A stretch of DNA of 64,000 nucleotides from Solen grandis (lineage: Eukaryota > Mollusca > Bivalvia > Adapedonta > Solenidae): contig CM037777.1 of the NCBI GenBank assembly GCA_021229015.1, positions 59,730,642 to 59,794,641 of the forward strand. The letters run 5' to 3'. Under the pieces are notes generated by a model, which worked only from the letters and a program-made list of their open reading frames with translations, ran no database searches and had not been told where the DNA came from. Shown here piece after piece: positions 33,551-45,717 of this stretch. The first letter of the stretch is position 1. Each line of letters begins with the position of its first letter. Made by a program: the position numbers and the translations under genes.

Positions 33551-33992
33551 AACAAGAGGGCCATGATGGCCCTGAATCGCTCACCTGATTATAATTGAGC
33601 AACATACATTATGTTGGATTTTTCATACTGACCTACCTTTTGAGCCACATGACCAAACTTCGAACTTGTTCAAGATTTTATGGAAACAGACATTCCGACC
33701 AAGTTTCATGAAGATATTGCCAATAATGTGGCCTCTAGAGTGTTAACAAGGTTTTTTCTCAGATTTGACCTCATGGCCTGCTTTTTGACCCCACATGACC
33801 CAACTTCCAACTTGTCCAAGATTTTACGGAAACAAACATTCTGACCAAGTTTCATGGAGATTGGGCCAAAAATGTGACCTCTATAGTGTTAACAAGTCAA
33901 ATTGTTTAAAACGCACGTCGCACGACGGACGCCGGACGAAGGGCGATCACAAAAGCTCACCTTGAGCACGTTGTGCTCAGGTGAGCTAAAAA
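33551..33992 (+). repeat. Complete dispersed repeat with paired ends and tandem core
   Basis: Head GAGGGCCATGATGGCCCTG and CGCTCACCTG; tail CGGACGCCGGACGAAGGGCG, GAGCACGTTGTGCTCAGG and TGAGCTAAAA. The core has two units with GACCAAGTTTCATG and TGTGACCTCTA...GTGTTAACAAG. The head GGGCCATGATGGCCC and tail GAGCACGTTGTGCTC are both palindromic. Copies lie at 10313-13555 and 23182-23845. Confidence 0.75.
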
Positions 33993-34076
33993 TATAACGG
34001 AAAGAAAATTTCATTTAACACGTGTTTATTGTGCTCATATTTCACTCACCTCACTTTATTATTTTTTTTATCAAAC

Positions 34077-34172
34077 ATTTACAGTTTTACACAAGGAGCA
34101 ACAGAAATTTATTACCTGGTTTACAAATATTTACAGATTTACACAGGGAGAAACTATAATTTATTACCTGGT
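34077..34172. repeat. Direct duplication of about 50 bp
   Basis: ATTTACAG-TTTACACA-GGAG...ATTTATTACCTGG and a diverged second copy lie side by side (34078-34122 and 34129-34172). Confidence 0.6.
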
Positions 34173-34589
34173 AACGCGTACTTTCACGAGTGAAATAAAT
34201 ATCTTTGAAGAAAAACGAAAAATTTGTTTTGAATATAAGGAAAAAGCTAAAGTTGTTGTTAAAGAGACTAGTTATTTCTTTCAAACAAGTACGACTTACT
34301 CAATACTCGTATATAGAAGCAAACGCAACTCACTTTTCTTTGTTTAATTGTTAATACGAACAAAAGCCTAAATAGTATGAAAAAGAATACGTCTCTAAAA
34401 CAGTTATGTAGTACAACGATTTTAATCATTACATATATTCCAGAACTTCTCGTCGCCCTTGACACTTTGTTTCTTATGTGAGGATATGGGTGTGTCTTTC
34501 TATTTTAAAAATCCTCGTGCACGGGAAACCTGTTCTTTGTCTTTGAGCATAGTTTCCATGCTTTGTGGGTAAATCACGATTGCGAGGCG

Positions 34590-36240
34590 AGTGTTTAATC
34601 ACGGCAAATAAACAATTTAAACCATCAGCAACCGAAGAGGCAAGACCTCCAGGACTGTGCAGTTCTTATCAATGATAAGATGAACAATAACAAGTTAAAA
34701 ATGAACAATTCAAAGACAAAGTTTATTCTTTTCGGAAGTCGTTCACAGCTAAATAAGTGTAACCTCAAAGAAATCAATATATGCGGTGATGTTATTGAAC
34801 TGTATAAGGCCCCTTGGTGCTTTTTGTATGAGTCCCTAAATTTCAAAGATCATTTTAAAAGAAAGTGTTAAACTGTTATGATTAATTATTTCAAGATTAA
34901 GAGCATTCGAAAGTATCTGTCAAATGAAGCCGCTGAAACACTTGTTAGACGGCGATAGCCGTCTAATGCTGAAGAACGAAATCAGGCCTTGCTAATTTGC
35001 ATATTTTCCACAACATTTTTAACTGTACCTCTCCGCGCTTAGTGAGGATCCATGCAATGCGATTCTGCACTAACGAATACGAATGGAATATGTTACATAG
35101 ACGTTTAAATCATTACCGTAACCGCTTTTAGTGTGTTATTGTTTGTTAACATGTTTTCTTTTGCCATTATTTTGCACTGGAAGCATCAATTTTAAGCGTG
35201 AAAAAAATATCCGTGACATTTTTTAACCAGAACAGCAACCCATCTTACGAACATGAAGATCGACTCCTGTAAAAAGAAAAAGTAGTGATCCGTATGTATG
35301 TAATTGACCTAAAGTAGTCCACACAATATTTTGCATGATGGCGAGTTAGGTTCCTCCCAGGGCATTTCTTAACTTTGAAATAGATAGGCAAACATTCTAG
35401 TATCTTAAATAATCAAATACCTGGTCAATTTCTACACATACAAAACAACAGATAGAATTCGCTAGCACTAGAGAAAGAGAATGACCTACTTAGGTATGCA
35501 GCTCTTTATGAATGAAAGGTTCATGACCTTTACTCCGGATTATTATGTTACAAACAGAACTTCTGTAGCAACAGCGGATGGAGTTTTTGTCGTCATGTGA
35601 CTGCTCAATAACTTCAGAAACAATCGGTTTAGAATGTTAATCCCGTCGCCGTCTCTCAGCGCATTGTGCGCTTTGATTTTATCTTTAGTAATATCCCACT
35701 TAGATTATTGCAACATAATTCTTTATGGGATAGCTCAAAATGAATTATCCAGACCTCAACGTATTCAAAATATGTATGCTAAACTCATGTTAAATCGTAC
35801 CATGTACGACAGTTCAAAACAGGCATTATTTGATCTTCACTGGCTTCCGATTAAAGCACAAATCGATGTCAAGATATTAACAAACATGTATAACTGTTTG
35901 GTTGGAAACGCACCATCGTATTTAACTGAGCCTTTGTCTCCTCAAGTGTCAAAGCGAGCCTTAAGATCATCTGAATACTCTGACGGTTGTTATGTTGTTC
36001 CTTTTAGTAAGAAAAAGACTTTCTCTGACAGAAGTTTAAGTACGATTGGTCCAAAACTGTGAACGGAATTACCTCTTAGTTTGAGACAATGTGAATCTGT
36101 AGAAATCTTCAAAACACAACTGAGGTCATTTTACTTCAAGGACTAATATGCACTGTTTTAAGTGATGCTAACGGCATTGCTGACTGTTCCTTATTGTTTT
36201 ATGTACGATGTGTGTATATCTCTTCAGCTTTTATAATTTT
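34590..36240 (+). pseudogene. Dead non-LTR retrotransposon (LINE), RT C-terminus, split by an insertion
   Basis: Left part 34680-34946 reads NNNKLKMNNSKTKFILFGSR, NLKEINICGDVIEL and KYLSNEAAETLV. The right part from about 35660 reads LVISHLDYCNIILYG, RIQNMYAKLMLNR, LHWLPIKAQIDVKIL and RSLSTIGPKL with a stop, then LPLSLRQCESVEIF. These are thumb-region motifs of jockey/CR1-type reverse transcriptases. The 708-bp DNA element at 34947-35654 separates the halves. The 5' part and endonuclease are absent. Confidence 0.8.
34947..35654. mobile_element. 708-bp DNA element inserted in the LINE
   Basis: The ends AGACGGCGA (34947-34955) and TCGCCGTCT (35646-35654) are perfect inverted repeats, and they sit exactly where the LINE protein is interrupted. 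The left end also forms a small hairpin (AGACGGC-GATA-GCCGTCT). No coding frame. Confidence 0.65.
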
Positions 36241-37130
36241 CATTGTACATCGCCATTGAATATGTGTAGACATAGGCGTTTAATCAAGTTTGCGAGTTTC
36301 AAGAGTGTTTGATCAGTTTTGGTCAGTCTTTGGTTGGAAGAGACGAATTTGTATATCTTATACATCTTGGCATTCAGCAGAGTTTTTTTGTCAACGCTTA
36401 TCTTACTTGAGAGAGCGACGAGATTTAAGGCACCGGACTCAGTCTCATTGCTCGATCCGTGAGTGTCAATAAAACATTTTAGACTACCCGGAGTTAGTTG
36501 TAGCACAGGTCGGCCGGGCCTCTATCCCGTACAAGACCCGAAAATCAGATCTTCAAATGACAACAAAATCATCGATCAAAGTCATCACCTTTTTCAGCCC
36601 GGTTCTGTCAAGTGCGCGAGTAGTGCAACCCGATTTATATACGATTTCTACAGGCAACTTAAACACGCCAGCTGTTTCAACTGGAGCAGGACTTTGTTGG
36701 ATACTGGCCCGAGAATAGCGTGAAAATTGACTCATTTGATCATGGTGGGAACCGTTGTTCTGCTGACACAGAAGTGATACATGAAATGTCATTTTCACTA
36801 GCATTTGCATTGATTGGCATAGTAGCTTTATCAGGGGTTGACTCAACCCTTACAGTTTGTCTAAGCGAAATTGACGGGTCGTTTCTGACCCATTTGGGAT
36901 TGTAGTGTTGTCTGCTCATGTGTTTAACATATACACCGCAATCAAGGTGAGAATAATGTGTAGCCTGGTCGGGACTCGAACCCGGAGCCTTTCAACACTC
37001 TTTCAGGGGGTTCATTCTCTTCGACTGGTGTATTCATATGAACACAAACAACCTAAAATAGTATAGAATAAATAGGTTTCGCTACTAAAATAGTTAATCT
37101 TCAATAGACCAACTCCAAATCGCTATGACA
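36241..37130. other. Unassigned intergenic DNA with a tRNA-like scrap
   Basis: Short frames on both strands show no family motif. Positions 36962-36990 (TCGGGACTCGAACCCGGAG) resemble an inverted tRNA B box, probably a SINE head remnant. Confidence 0.4.
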
Positions 37131-37164
37131 ACCATTCAAACCGTAATTAAATTAGCGGCAACAA

Positions 37165-37590
37165 AGAGTACAACTAGAAATATGTCCAGAGGACACAGAT
37201 GCTCCCACCCTTCGCATTTTCCAAAACAAAGGCCAACACCCAGGTGTGTTAAGTCATGTCCTGAGTAATAAATCCATGAAATGTAACACAAATACTTTCA
37301 GAGTTACGTGGGCCACAAGCATATATCCATGATGTTTCAAGTCTTAGTACAAATACTTTCTTAGTGACGCGCGTCACAAGCATAAAATTCAATATTTATC
37401 AAAAACAAAGGCCAATAACTCTGTAAACATAAAAAAATGGTTCGATGAAAATACCAAGGTGCGCAAGTTCATGTCTTGAATAATATTTCCATGAAGTTTC
37501 AAGTCTGTAGTACCAATATCAAAAAGTTTCAGGACTGACGGACGGACAAAGGCCCCTCATTTTCGGTTGGGGGAGGGGGGGGGGGGGGGC
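37165..37590 (+). repeat. Dispersed repeat with internal units, ending in a G run
   Basis: Starts ACTAGAAATATGTCCAGAGG. It has about three units with AGTCATGTC(C/T)TGA(A/G)TAAT and CATGAA(A/G)T...CAAGTC. It ends GGACTGACGGACGGACAAAGG and a G homopolymer (37567-37588). Confidence 0.55.
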
Positions 37591-37739
37591 ATAACAATGT
37601 AAACGTAAGAAACAGGAACTGTCACAGAGGTGACCTATACCTCGCATACTGTTTTTTAAGCAGTAACGATGAAAGTAAATGGGGAAATGTTCCGACCAAG
37701 TCTCATGAAAGGCCAGTATAAGATGAACCTTTAGACAAT

Positions 37740-37920
37740 TTACATTTCATACAAAAGATAAAAATGTCCAAAACCTGGTTTAATATTTAATTCCTGTTAT
37801 AAACAGTAGTGTAAGTCCATTTTCAGTAACATCGACCATTACCCAACAACACTACAAAGTTTCACCTTCAAACAAGCTATATATGTTGCAAGCTTGATTA
37901 TATTAAAAAAGTCCATTTTT
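37740..37920. repeat. Unit of a 150-bp class repeat
   Basis: TTTTCAGTAACATCGACCATTACCCA and AAGCTATATATGTTGCAAG resemble the array at 39640-40400 on the far side of the 168-bp satellite. Confidence 0.5.
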
Positions 37921-38935
37921 ATGCTCACCGAAGGTGACGCATATAGTCGACGCTTCGTCCGTCCGTTCGTCCGTCTCACTTTCCTTGTCCGGACAATTTC
38001 TCAGGAACTAACGGCTTGAATTCAACGAAACTTTATGGGAAGCTTTATTACCAAGAGGAGATGCGCATATCGTCAGCATGACCCGGTTCCTAAATATTTC
38101 AAAGAGTTATGGCCCATTGACTTTTCGGCCTATAGTACATATTGCATCATTCTTGTCCGGGCTATTTCTCAGGAACTAATGGCTTGAATTCAACGAAACT
38201 TTATGGGAAGCTTTATTACCAAGAGGAGATGCGCATATCGTCAGCATGACCCGATTCCTAAATTTTTCAAGGAGTTAAGGCCCCTTGACTTTTCGGCCTA
38301 TAGTACATATTGCATGATTCTTGTCCGGGCTATTTCTCAGGAACAAATGGCTTGAATTCAACAAAACTTTATGGGAAGCTTTATCACCAAGAGTAGATAC
38401 GCATATCGTCGGCGTGACCTGGTTCCTAAATTTTTCAAGGAGTTAAGGCCCCTTGACTTTTCAGCCTATAGTACATATTGCATGATTCTTGTCCGGGCTA
38501 TTTCTCAGGAACTAACGGCTTGAATTCAACGAAACTTTATGGGAAGCTTTATTACCAAGAGGAGATGCGCATATCCTAAGCATGACCAGGTTCCTAAATT
38601 TTTCAAAGAGTTATGGCCCATTGACTTTTTGGCCTATAGTACATATTGCATGATTCTTGTCCGGGCTATTTCTCAGGAACTAATGGCTTGAATTCAACGA
38701 AACTTTATGGGAAGCTTTATTACCAAGAGTAGATACGCATATCATCGGCGTGACCTGGTTCCTCAATTTTTCACAGAGTTATGGCCCCTTGACTTTTTGG
38801 CCTATAGTTCATGTTGCATGAATCTTGTCCGGGTTATATCTCAGGAACTAATGGCTTGAATTCAATGAAACTTTAGGGGAAACTTTATTACCAAGAGTAG
38901 ATACGCATATCGTTGACGTGACCTGGTTCCTAAAT
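37921..38935 (+). repeat. Satellite array with an exact 168-bp period
   Basis: A 60-bp head (ATGCTCACCGAAGGTGACGC, GTCCGTCCGTTCGTCCGTC) is followed by units starting CTTGTCCGG at 37984, 38152, 38320, 38488, 38656 and 38824. Each interval is 168 bases. Units differ by a few substitutions only. The head plus one unit recurs at 39431-39600. It resembles the tandem cores known in bivalve pearl-type and satellite elements; assignment is inferred. Confidence 0.85.
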
Positions 38936-39430
38936 TAAACAAAACCCCACAAAATTCAATATGCTAGTAATGTCAATCATAATCATGTCAGCTAATTGTC
39001 GTTTAGGCCATTAAACACTTTCAAATATCCAGTCATATGTCAAGAGTGTTGGTTAACCTCTTTGATATGAGCACACATTGAAATGTATGACTTAATTTTC
39101 AGTAGTATAAAAACTTAAAAAAATCAATGAAAGATCTGATGAGTAACACGTATTATCATATTAAATAGTAAACTGTTACTAAGTCTCCAAATTAGAGTTG
39201 GTAAAACATCTCATCTGATGAGGAGAATAGATATGATTTAGGAATGGGGATTTCAACAGCTTTGAGCTGAAAGGTCCTAAGTAAAATTTTGGGGGTGGGG
39301 CCTGACCCCTGTGTGATCTTGGGGGACACCAAAGTATTTACCATTTTATCTTCTGTCTCATCAAAAGGAACAAGAATATATGATATGGTTTACTGTTTAG
39401 AGAGTTAAGAGCTTTTTTTAACCCTTTTTT

Positions 39431-39600
39431 ATGCTCACTGAAGGTGACGCATATAGTCGCCGCTTTGTCCGTCCGTTCGTTCGTTCGTCCGTCACACTTT
39501 CCTTGTCCGGACTATTTCTCAGGAACTAACGGCTTGATTTCAACAAAACTTTTTATGTGAAGCTTTATTACCAAGAGGAGATGCGCATTACCTGGATTCT
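39431..39600 (+). repeat. Second copy of the satellite head with a single unit
   Basis: ATGCTCACTGAAGGTGACGC to GAGGAGATGCGCAT, matching 37921-38080. Confidence 0.75.
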
Positions 39601-39639
39601 ATACATGATAAGCATGTGCTGATCCCATTCCGGTCCTTA

Positions 39640-40400
39640 ACATATCCTCCCACCAAGGCCTTATTTGTAACAATGACGTTCTTCGGGGAGCATCTGTCAG
39701 TTCTTCTGACTTTCTTGTTTGGACAGACAGAAAGCATGGCCAAAGTTTATTTTAGTTACAATGACATTGACCATTACCCATCAGAGTTTCCATTGTCCCC
39801 GAAAAGCTTATCAAAGCGTATCTTCACACAAGCAATATATGCCCCAAACTTGACTACTATATCTGATAAAAAGTTAGTAAGAAAATTCAGTTTTGGAGAA
39901 AATCTAATTTAGTATAAGTGTCCTTGACCTATCAGGCGCACACAACGCATCGAAGCCTTTTGTCTTTACAAGGTATATCAGTACTAAATAATATCATAAT
40001 CCTAAGAAAATATATCAGGAAAACTCCATCTTATGGACAGACAATAAGCATTTTTAGTAACAATGACCTTGACCACCCATCAGACCCAAAACAGCCTATC
40101 AAAGCTTTATGTTATCAAGCTATATATGTTCCAAACTTATTAAGTTAAGGGACAATCTATTTTTAGTATCAATGACCTTTACCTATCAGACCATACTGCG
40201 CAACTACACAAAGTATGCAAATTTGATTATAATATCTCATTCCTTACAAAAGGTGTTTCTCATTTTGCAGACAGTAAGCAGTAACAAGTCTATTTTAGTA
40301 CCGGTGACCTTCACATTGGCCTATCAAACTAGATTCATCTTTACACAAGGTATAAATGTCCAAAATTTGGCCAAAATTTGTCACTTATGATAAACGTTTT
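39640..40400 (+). repeat. Diverged tandem repeats of about 150 bp
   Basis: Blocks with TTTTAGTAACAATGACCTTGA, CAAGCTATATATGTTCCAAA or variants recur four to five times. The 98-, 76- and 93-codon frames here follow the repeat. Confidence 0.55.
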
Positions 40401-41784
40401 TACCGACAAACTGATCAACTGACATAGAGTGATTCTAAAATATCCCCTCAAATATTCGTTTGCTAGGGTTTTATAAAAAAAACATTCGAGGATTGATTTG
40501 CCAATTGTTCTCTCTTGTAGATATTAATAATTAAAAAAAAGAAACTCTGAAAAGATTGTTCGATGGAAGAAAACGAGTCGACGACCGAGAAGAGAATAAC
40601 GTTTACTTTATATAGGTGGGGAAGAAGCGGGAACCCATATTGTTCAACACGCATATTCCAAATTCTCAACTCTCAGACCATATTCAAATAAGGACTTTTA
40701 AAAATAATTATCATTCATATTAGACAGGTCAAAAGTTGATCACGGTGCAAAACAAAATTGACAAGAACAGAATATTTGACTTATAGACGAACACAACAAG
40801 CCCTGAAAAGATGCGAGTTTTTTCATGCCCCAGTGCCCAATTTCAGAATAATGACAATGGGTTTCACATAAAGAAACCGGTGGCCGAGAGGGACAGGCGC
40901 TTTGCTATGCAGTTGTGAATTCGTCTTCCACCGCCTTCCAAGTTACTGTGGAGATGCGAGCTAAAGTACTGGTCATCTTTTCAGTATACGTTCAGACTCC
41001 CAGGAAAGAGTTGTTAGGTTAACAGGCCATCTGTTAGCCTTTGATTATCGGCACACACACAGCGTTAATTAAAATCAAATAAACAAAGTGTAACACACAA
41101 AAACAAATGAAATAAAAAAAGAAACAAGTTTGCCACTTATAATTATAAAGCTGTGAGTTTTAATTTCAAACAGAAAAATAATTGTTGCAGCACTAGGAAA
41201 TAATGTAGAATAGACTGACTAATAAACACGTCTCATTGTTGTAAACAATTAAAGTTTTATGGCACCCTCCATCACAGAATTAAGTAAATTCTACAGGAAT
41301 GACATGGAAGCGAATTAAAAAAATCAGATCACAAGACTTGTTAACTTGTGCGCAAAAAAACGTAGAAATCCGTTGTCCGTTATTAGTGAATGAGCGAAGT
41401 GTGACAATATTAGCCAATGTTACCCGATGGCACTATTCTTCTACCAAAGATAAATGAATAATTGTTCTGTATTAAATATCTGAGGTATGAACGTCGTCAA
41501 TAATTCCACATATAAATGTACACAACAGTCTACAGAGTCTTTCTTTCGAGTGTTCGTATAAACGCCACACAACATAATCTCGACAAAAAGGATAATCTCA
41601 AAGATTGATTATAGTCGAGGTTCCCCAGAAATTGAACAATACGTAGAACCAACTACACGGTGTTCCCCAGAAATGATACTATTTTTAGATTTATCATATT
41701 TCAGTGGATTCACCATAAATTATCGGAACCTGTGTTGTTGTTTTTTGTTTTTGTTTTTTAAACAATCATCACAACTACGGCGCC

Positions 41785-41817
<33 letters not shown>

Positions 41818-42540
41818 AACCAGCTCGTTTTTTTTTTTATAGTAACAGATGTTTTTAGAATGTAAGGTCAATTTGGTATGGTTCAACGATCCTCGCCGCA
41901 CGAGTAAAATAAACGGGATTGCATATACCAAGTAAAAAGATATATACAACCTGAAACTCTCATTTTAATTTGGAATATCCTAAATATCCTAAAAATAAAT
42001 TATACAAGCCCAAAATAGCACACCATTTATTCTGACTTAATTTTCTTACCAACATTTAATTGGTTCAAGAAGTTGGTCAAAATCAATTTTATACAGCTAC
42101 GCCGAAAAAAAAAACTACCAACTTCCATTAAATATTATGCACTTGCTGACTTTTTAGTATATAGTATATATATACGTATATAACCAAGCGAAACCGAAGG
42201 ATCATAAATCGCGTACATTCGATTATTGTTTCCAGGTCCGCACAATAAACTGCACATCTACACCCCCCCCCCCCCCCCCCCCCCCTAAGACCGAGGTCCA
42301 CATTTACAAATTAGGGGAAATTGTGGTCTAAAAATAGATATACGCTTGCTACTTATTTAGTTGTTTTAAATCATATTGCCAGAGCAGCATTCCTAAATTG
42401 ATAAGGATTTATATTTTTTATTACTATGTTACCTTTCATGTTCAAACTGAAAAAGAAACCAGTTATATCAAGTAGAAAGATATCTACAATCTGAAACTCC
42501 CATTTTAAATTGGAATATCCTAAAAAAAAAACATGGGCGA
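40401..42540. other. Intergenic DNA with simple repeats
   Basis: No gene recognised. (TC)n(AC)n at 41783-41815, (AT) near 42162-42181, and a C run at 42262-42285. Confidence 0.5.
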
Positions 42541-42544
42541 ACTT

Positions 42545-42830
42545 CACTGGCTGAAGAATTGATTACGAATTCGTTACCCGAGACGGGTGAAGTCGCCAGG
42601 TTGCGGAATGTGTCCACGTTGTACAGCAAACACCTGCTTCGGCAAGACCGTATTCTATTCCGGAAATTCCGGATGTGCGTTTACGAAAAAAAGTGGTTTC
42701 ACAAGCAATTTGACCCATACTTGTCGAGTTTATGAGTCAGGAAACAAACAATGTAACCTACACCTGCCGAGTGTATTTGCCATGAAACAAAGACTTGACC
42801 AACATAAACGACGGAGAGTAGAAAAACGTT
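42545..42830 (+). repeat. Repeat related to the 5.4-5.6 kb block
   Basis: GACCGTATTCTATT, GTGCGTTTACGAAAAA and CAGGAAACAAA are shared with 5390-5610. (TA)n at 42843-42866 and (GT)n at 42934-42962 follow. Confidence 0.6.
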
Positions 42831-42847
42831 TATTATCAATTTTATAT

Positions 42848-42878
<31 letters not shown>

Positions 42879-42920
42879 CCACAACTATATTGTCATTCCC
42901 GTACTGTGGAATTATTTTCC

Positions 42921-42964
<44 letters not shown>

Positions 42965-42969
42965 GTGTA

Positions 42970-44165
42970 AGCACCGTCAAATGTGGACACAAACTTCTAA
43001 TAACAGCAACAATTGAGGGCACCATTTTCAAATGAGGACGGCTCATTTGGCAATAATCTCTAACCATCTCAAAATGCTTATTTCTTCACGAAACGTGAAA
43101 TAAAAATGAAATTATAATGAGTCCTCAGTGGGAGGTATCAGCCGGTGTGTTGTTCGATTGATGCACCGACTCCAGAAATTACTAATATTTTGGTTTCGAG
43201 ATTACGACCCACCTCCTGTCCTCATTTGGCTTCGCGCCAACAGAGATACCGTTTTTACAGGTATATTTGTAATTTGTATTTCCAGAAATGTTTATTTGAT
43301 AATTAAAATCAATGAATGTTGCGTTTAAATGGAATTTAATTTATTAACCTCTGCTTGACATGTTCAGATTGAAAATGTCACATGTTTTCGCGGGCATTCA
43401 GGTTAAACTTTTTGGACCGCTACATGCATACTACTTCATGGCGAAGAGATTATTTTCTACATATTTATACAACATAAGGACAATAACTTCAATTGTTGAT
43501 TATAAAAAAACACATTTAACCTCTCAAAATAAGTGTATTTGAAATTTAACTTTCTTTAACGGGTCCGATAAAAGGACCTGTTCGGACCCGTTCCCATTCG
43601 CCAATGACCCTTTTTAACTCCCAAAGGAAACGTACTTTTCTCTCTACTTACTTTAAAATAATTGAAATAACGATCTTAAATTGTCAAAATTGCACATTAA
43701 AATGATGATGATCACTTGTGTAATCTCGTATGTGAAACATCCATTTTTTTTTTTTTTTTTGTAAAGTTTTATAATCAAGATATTAGACATGAGAGCGGGT
43801 CAAAACGTAGCTAAACCAAAACTTACCCATATTTTTAGGTCAAACAAGTACCCAAATTTGAAGTCAAAATTTACTAAAAAAAAATTTCACTTTTGATATT
43901 TTAATATATTATTTTTTAGTCAAGCTATGTAATTTATGATCTATTTTTTTACATGGACATTTTATTTTGTTGTTGTTTGTTTTATATATATCAAATAATA
44001 AGTTTCAAAATTCTCAAATAATTTATTACCATTGTTTTTTTGTTTTTTTTGTTTTTTTTTGTGTTTTGTTTTTTTTTTTACAACTCTTTCGTATATTGTT
44101 TGGTGTTTTAATCAAAATATATTAATCAATTGACATAATTACCATTGATCTCTGCAATGGACACC
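42970..44165. other. Intergenic DNA with T-rich tracts before the gap
   Basis: No exon of the tyrosinase gene found. Long T homopolymers at 43747-43760 and 44034-44078 lead up to the scaffold gap. Confidence 0.45.
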
Positions 44166-44265
44166 NNNNNNNNNNNNNNNNNNNNNNNNNNNNNNNNNNN
44201 NNNNNNNNNNNNNNNNNNNNNNNNNNNNNNNNNNNNNNNNNNNNNNNNNNNNNNNNNNNNNNNNN
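44166..44265. other. Assembly gap of exactly 100 N
   Basis: A round length indicates a placeholder of unknown true size. Confidence 0.98.
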
Positions 44266-44522
44266 TCAGATTCTGTTCCCGAAATTTGAGCATATATAAT
44301 TTTATCAAAAAATTTTAAAAATTTTAATTGACTCAAATTTTAATGATTAATTTAAATTTAAACTTTGGTATGATTATCATACCCAACTTTAATAGTTTGA
44401 TCAATAGGCCGTGTTCCTAACGCCTTTTTAAATACATTCTCAGCTTAGTCAAATTTTGTAGGAAACTTTGCTTAAGATAGTGTTTGAAAACACACTGTAT
44501 TACTCAAACTTAAACTCAAGCA

Positions 44523-44772
44523 TGCCAGGGTGCCTGGATAGCGTAGTGGTAACGCGCCTCGCTTCTCACCAATGCGTCCCGGGTTCGATTCCTGGTCACG
44601 TACGTGAGAGGGTACAGTGGTCGCCCGTCCAGACACGTGGGTTTTCTCCGGACTCTCCGGTTTGCCTCCCACAAAAATGACCACATACGCCGCCATCAGA
44701 GCCATCGAGAGTGATTAATTTAAGTTGTGAAAACTTGTTTCGTAATCGATGTTAAATAAATAAAGTTTAAAC
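44523..44772 (+). mobile_element. tRNA-derived SINE, family B, near full length
   Basis: Head with A-box-like TAGCGTAGTGGTAACGCG and B box GGGTTCGATTCC. The body contains ACACGTGGGTTTTCTCCGG and the tail AAATAAATAAAGTTTAAAC. Minus-strand relatives lie at 10382-10625 and, with a different head, 53779-53988. Confidence 0.8.
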
Positions 44773-44916
44773 TTATTCTGGCAAAAAATGTACTGAAGTA
44801 CAAATTTCATGCTCAAACTCAAAATGTGGCCTCTTAATTCGATGTGGATTATATGACTGTGATATCAAAATTTGATCCTGAGATCGTATTTCGTATTTTC
44901 GAGATATTGGGCCCTT

Positions 44917-45412
44917 CTTAAAGCAGTTCGTTCACATATGATTTGTAGAAATTACAAAAAGGTAATGTTCTATGTCTACTCTCTCTCTCGTTAATGTTAG
45001 TGATGTTTTAGTGAATAAACTCGAAAAGTGTAGGTCGTGGTACAGGGGAGACGCTATTTTCGTAAACTCAGCTTCGATCAACAAATCGGTTAAATATAGA
45101 ATAAGTTATCCCGGAAGCAGGTGCTTGCGGTTTCCGCAACATGGTAACTTCACCACTTCAGGGTAGCAATTTCGTAAGTTCACCCTATGAAGTTAGTGCG
45201 TGCACGAAAAGTGAATGTGATCAGCCAAGTGACGGAAAATAAAAAAATCTAAATAAAGGTTTTATAATTCGTAAAATAATTTCAATACCGTCTGTAACGG
45301 TATTGCCTATGATAGGGAAACCGCCCATTTATATACGATCACGAATGGTTGCATTGGGTGACCAAACGTCAATTTCTGAGCCAAAGACCATCTGTGAACG
45401 AGCTGCTTTAAC
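44917..45412. mobile_element. TTAA-ended MITE with TTAAAGCAG inverted repeats
   Basis: Left end TTAAAGCAGTTCGTTCACA (44919); right end TGTGAACGAGCTGCTTTAA (ends 45411). Same termini as in the 5.0-6.9 kb cluster. TTAA is present at both edges. No coding frame. Confidence 0.7.
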
Positions 45413-45539
45413 CTGAGCTAGCGTGCTCTAATACCCGAAACTAACACATACCCGAATCAACAGTTGTCGCGGTAGACCAAAATACTTTAAATTAGTGAGA
45501 GTAACAACCAGCAATAAATTGAATACAGATCAAAAGGAT

Positions 45540-45715
45540 ATGTTTAAATGTATATTAATTTAAGAAAGAAAAAGAGAAAGGACAATAAAGAAAATTAGAA
45601 AAGTTACATAAAAAAAATGAAAGAAAGAACAAAAGACAAAAGAAAAGTAAGATAAAAAGAAAGAAAAAAAAATAAATGAAAGAAAGGAAGAAAAAATGAT
45701 AAAAGAAAGACTCTG
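45540..45715. other. Purine-rich tract in the tyrosinase intron
   Basis: Almost pure A/G on the plus strand (AGAAAGAAAAAGAGAAAGG-type), so a long pyrimidine tract on the transcribed strand right after the weak donor of exon 7. Confidence 0.8.
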
Positions 45716-45717
45716 AC

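Noticed and set aside
37984..38935. Considered as a CRISPR-like regular array
   Set aside because: Units are contiguous 168-bp tandem copies without unique spacers, in a eukaryotic genome.
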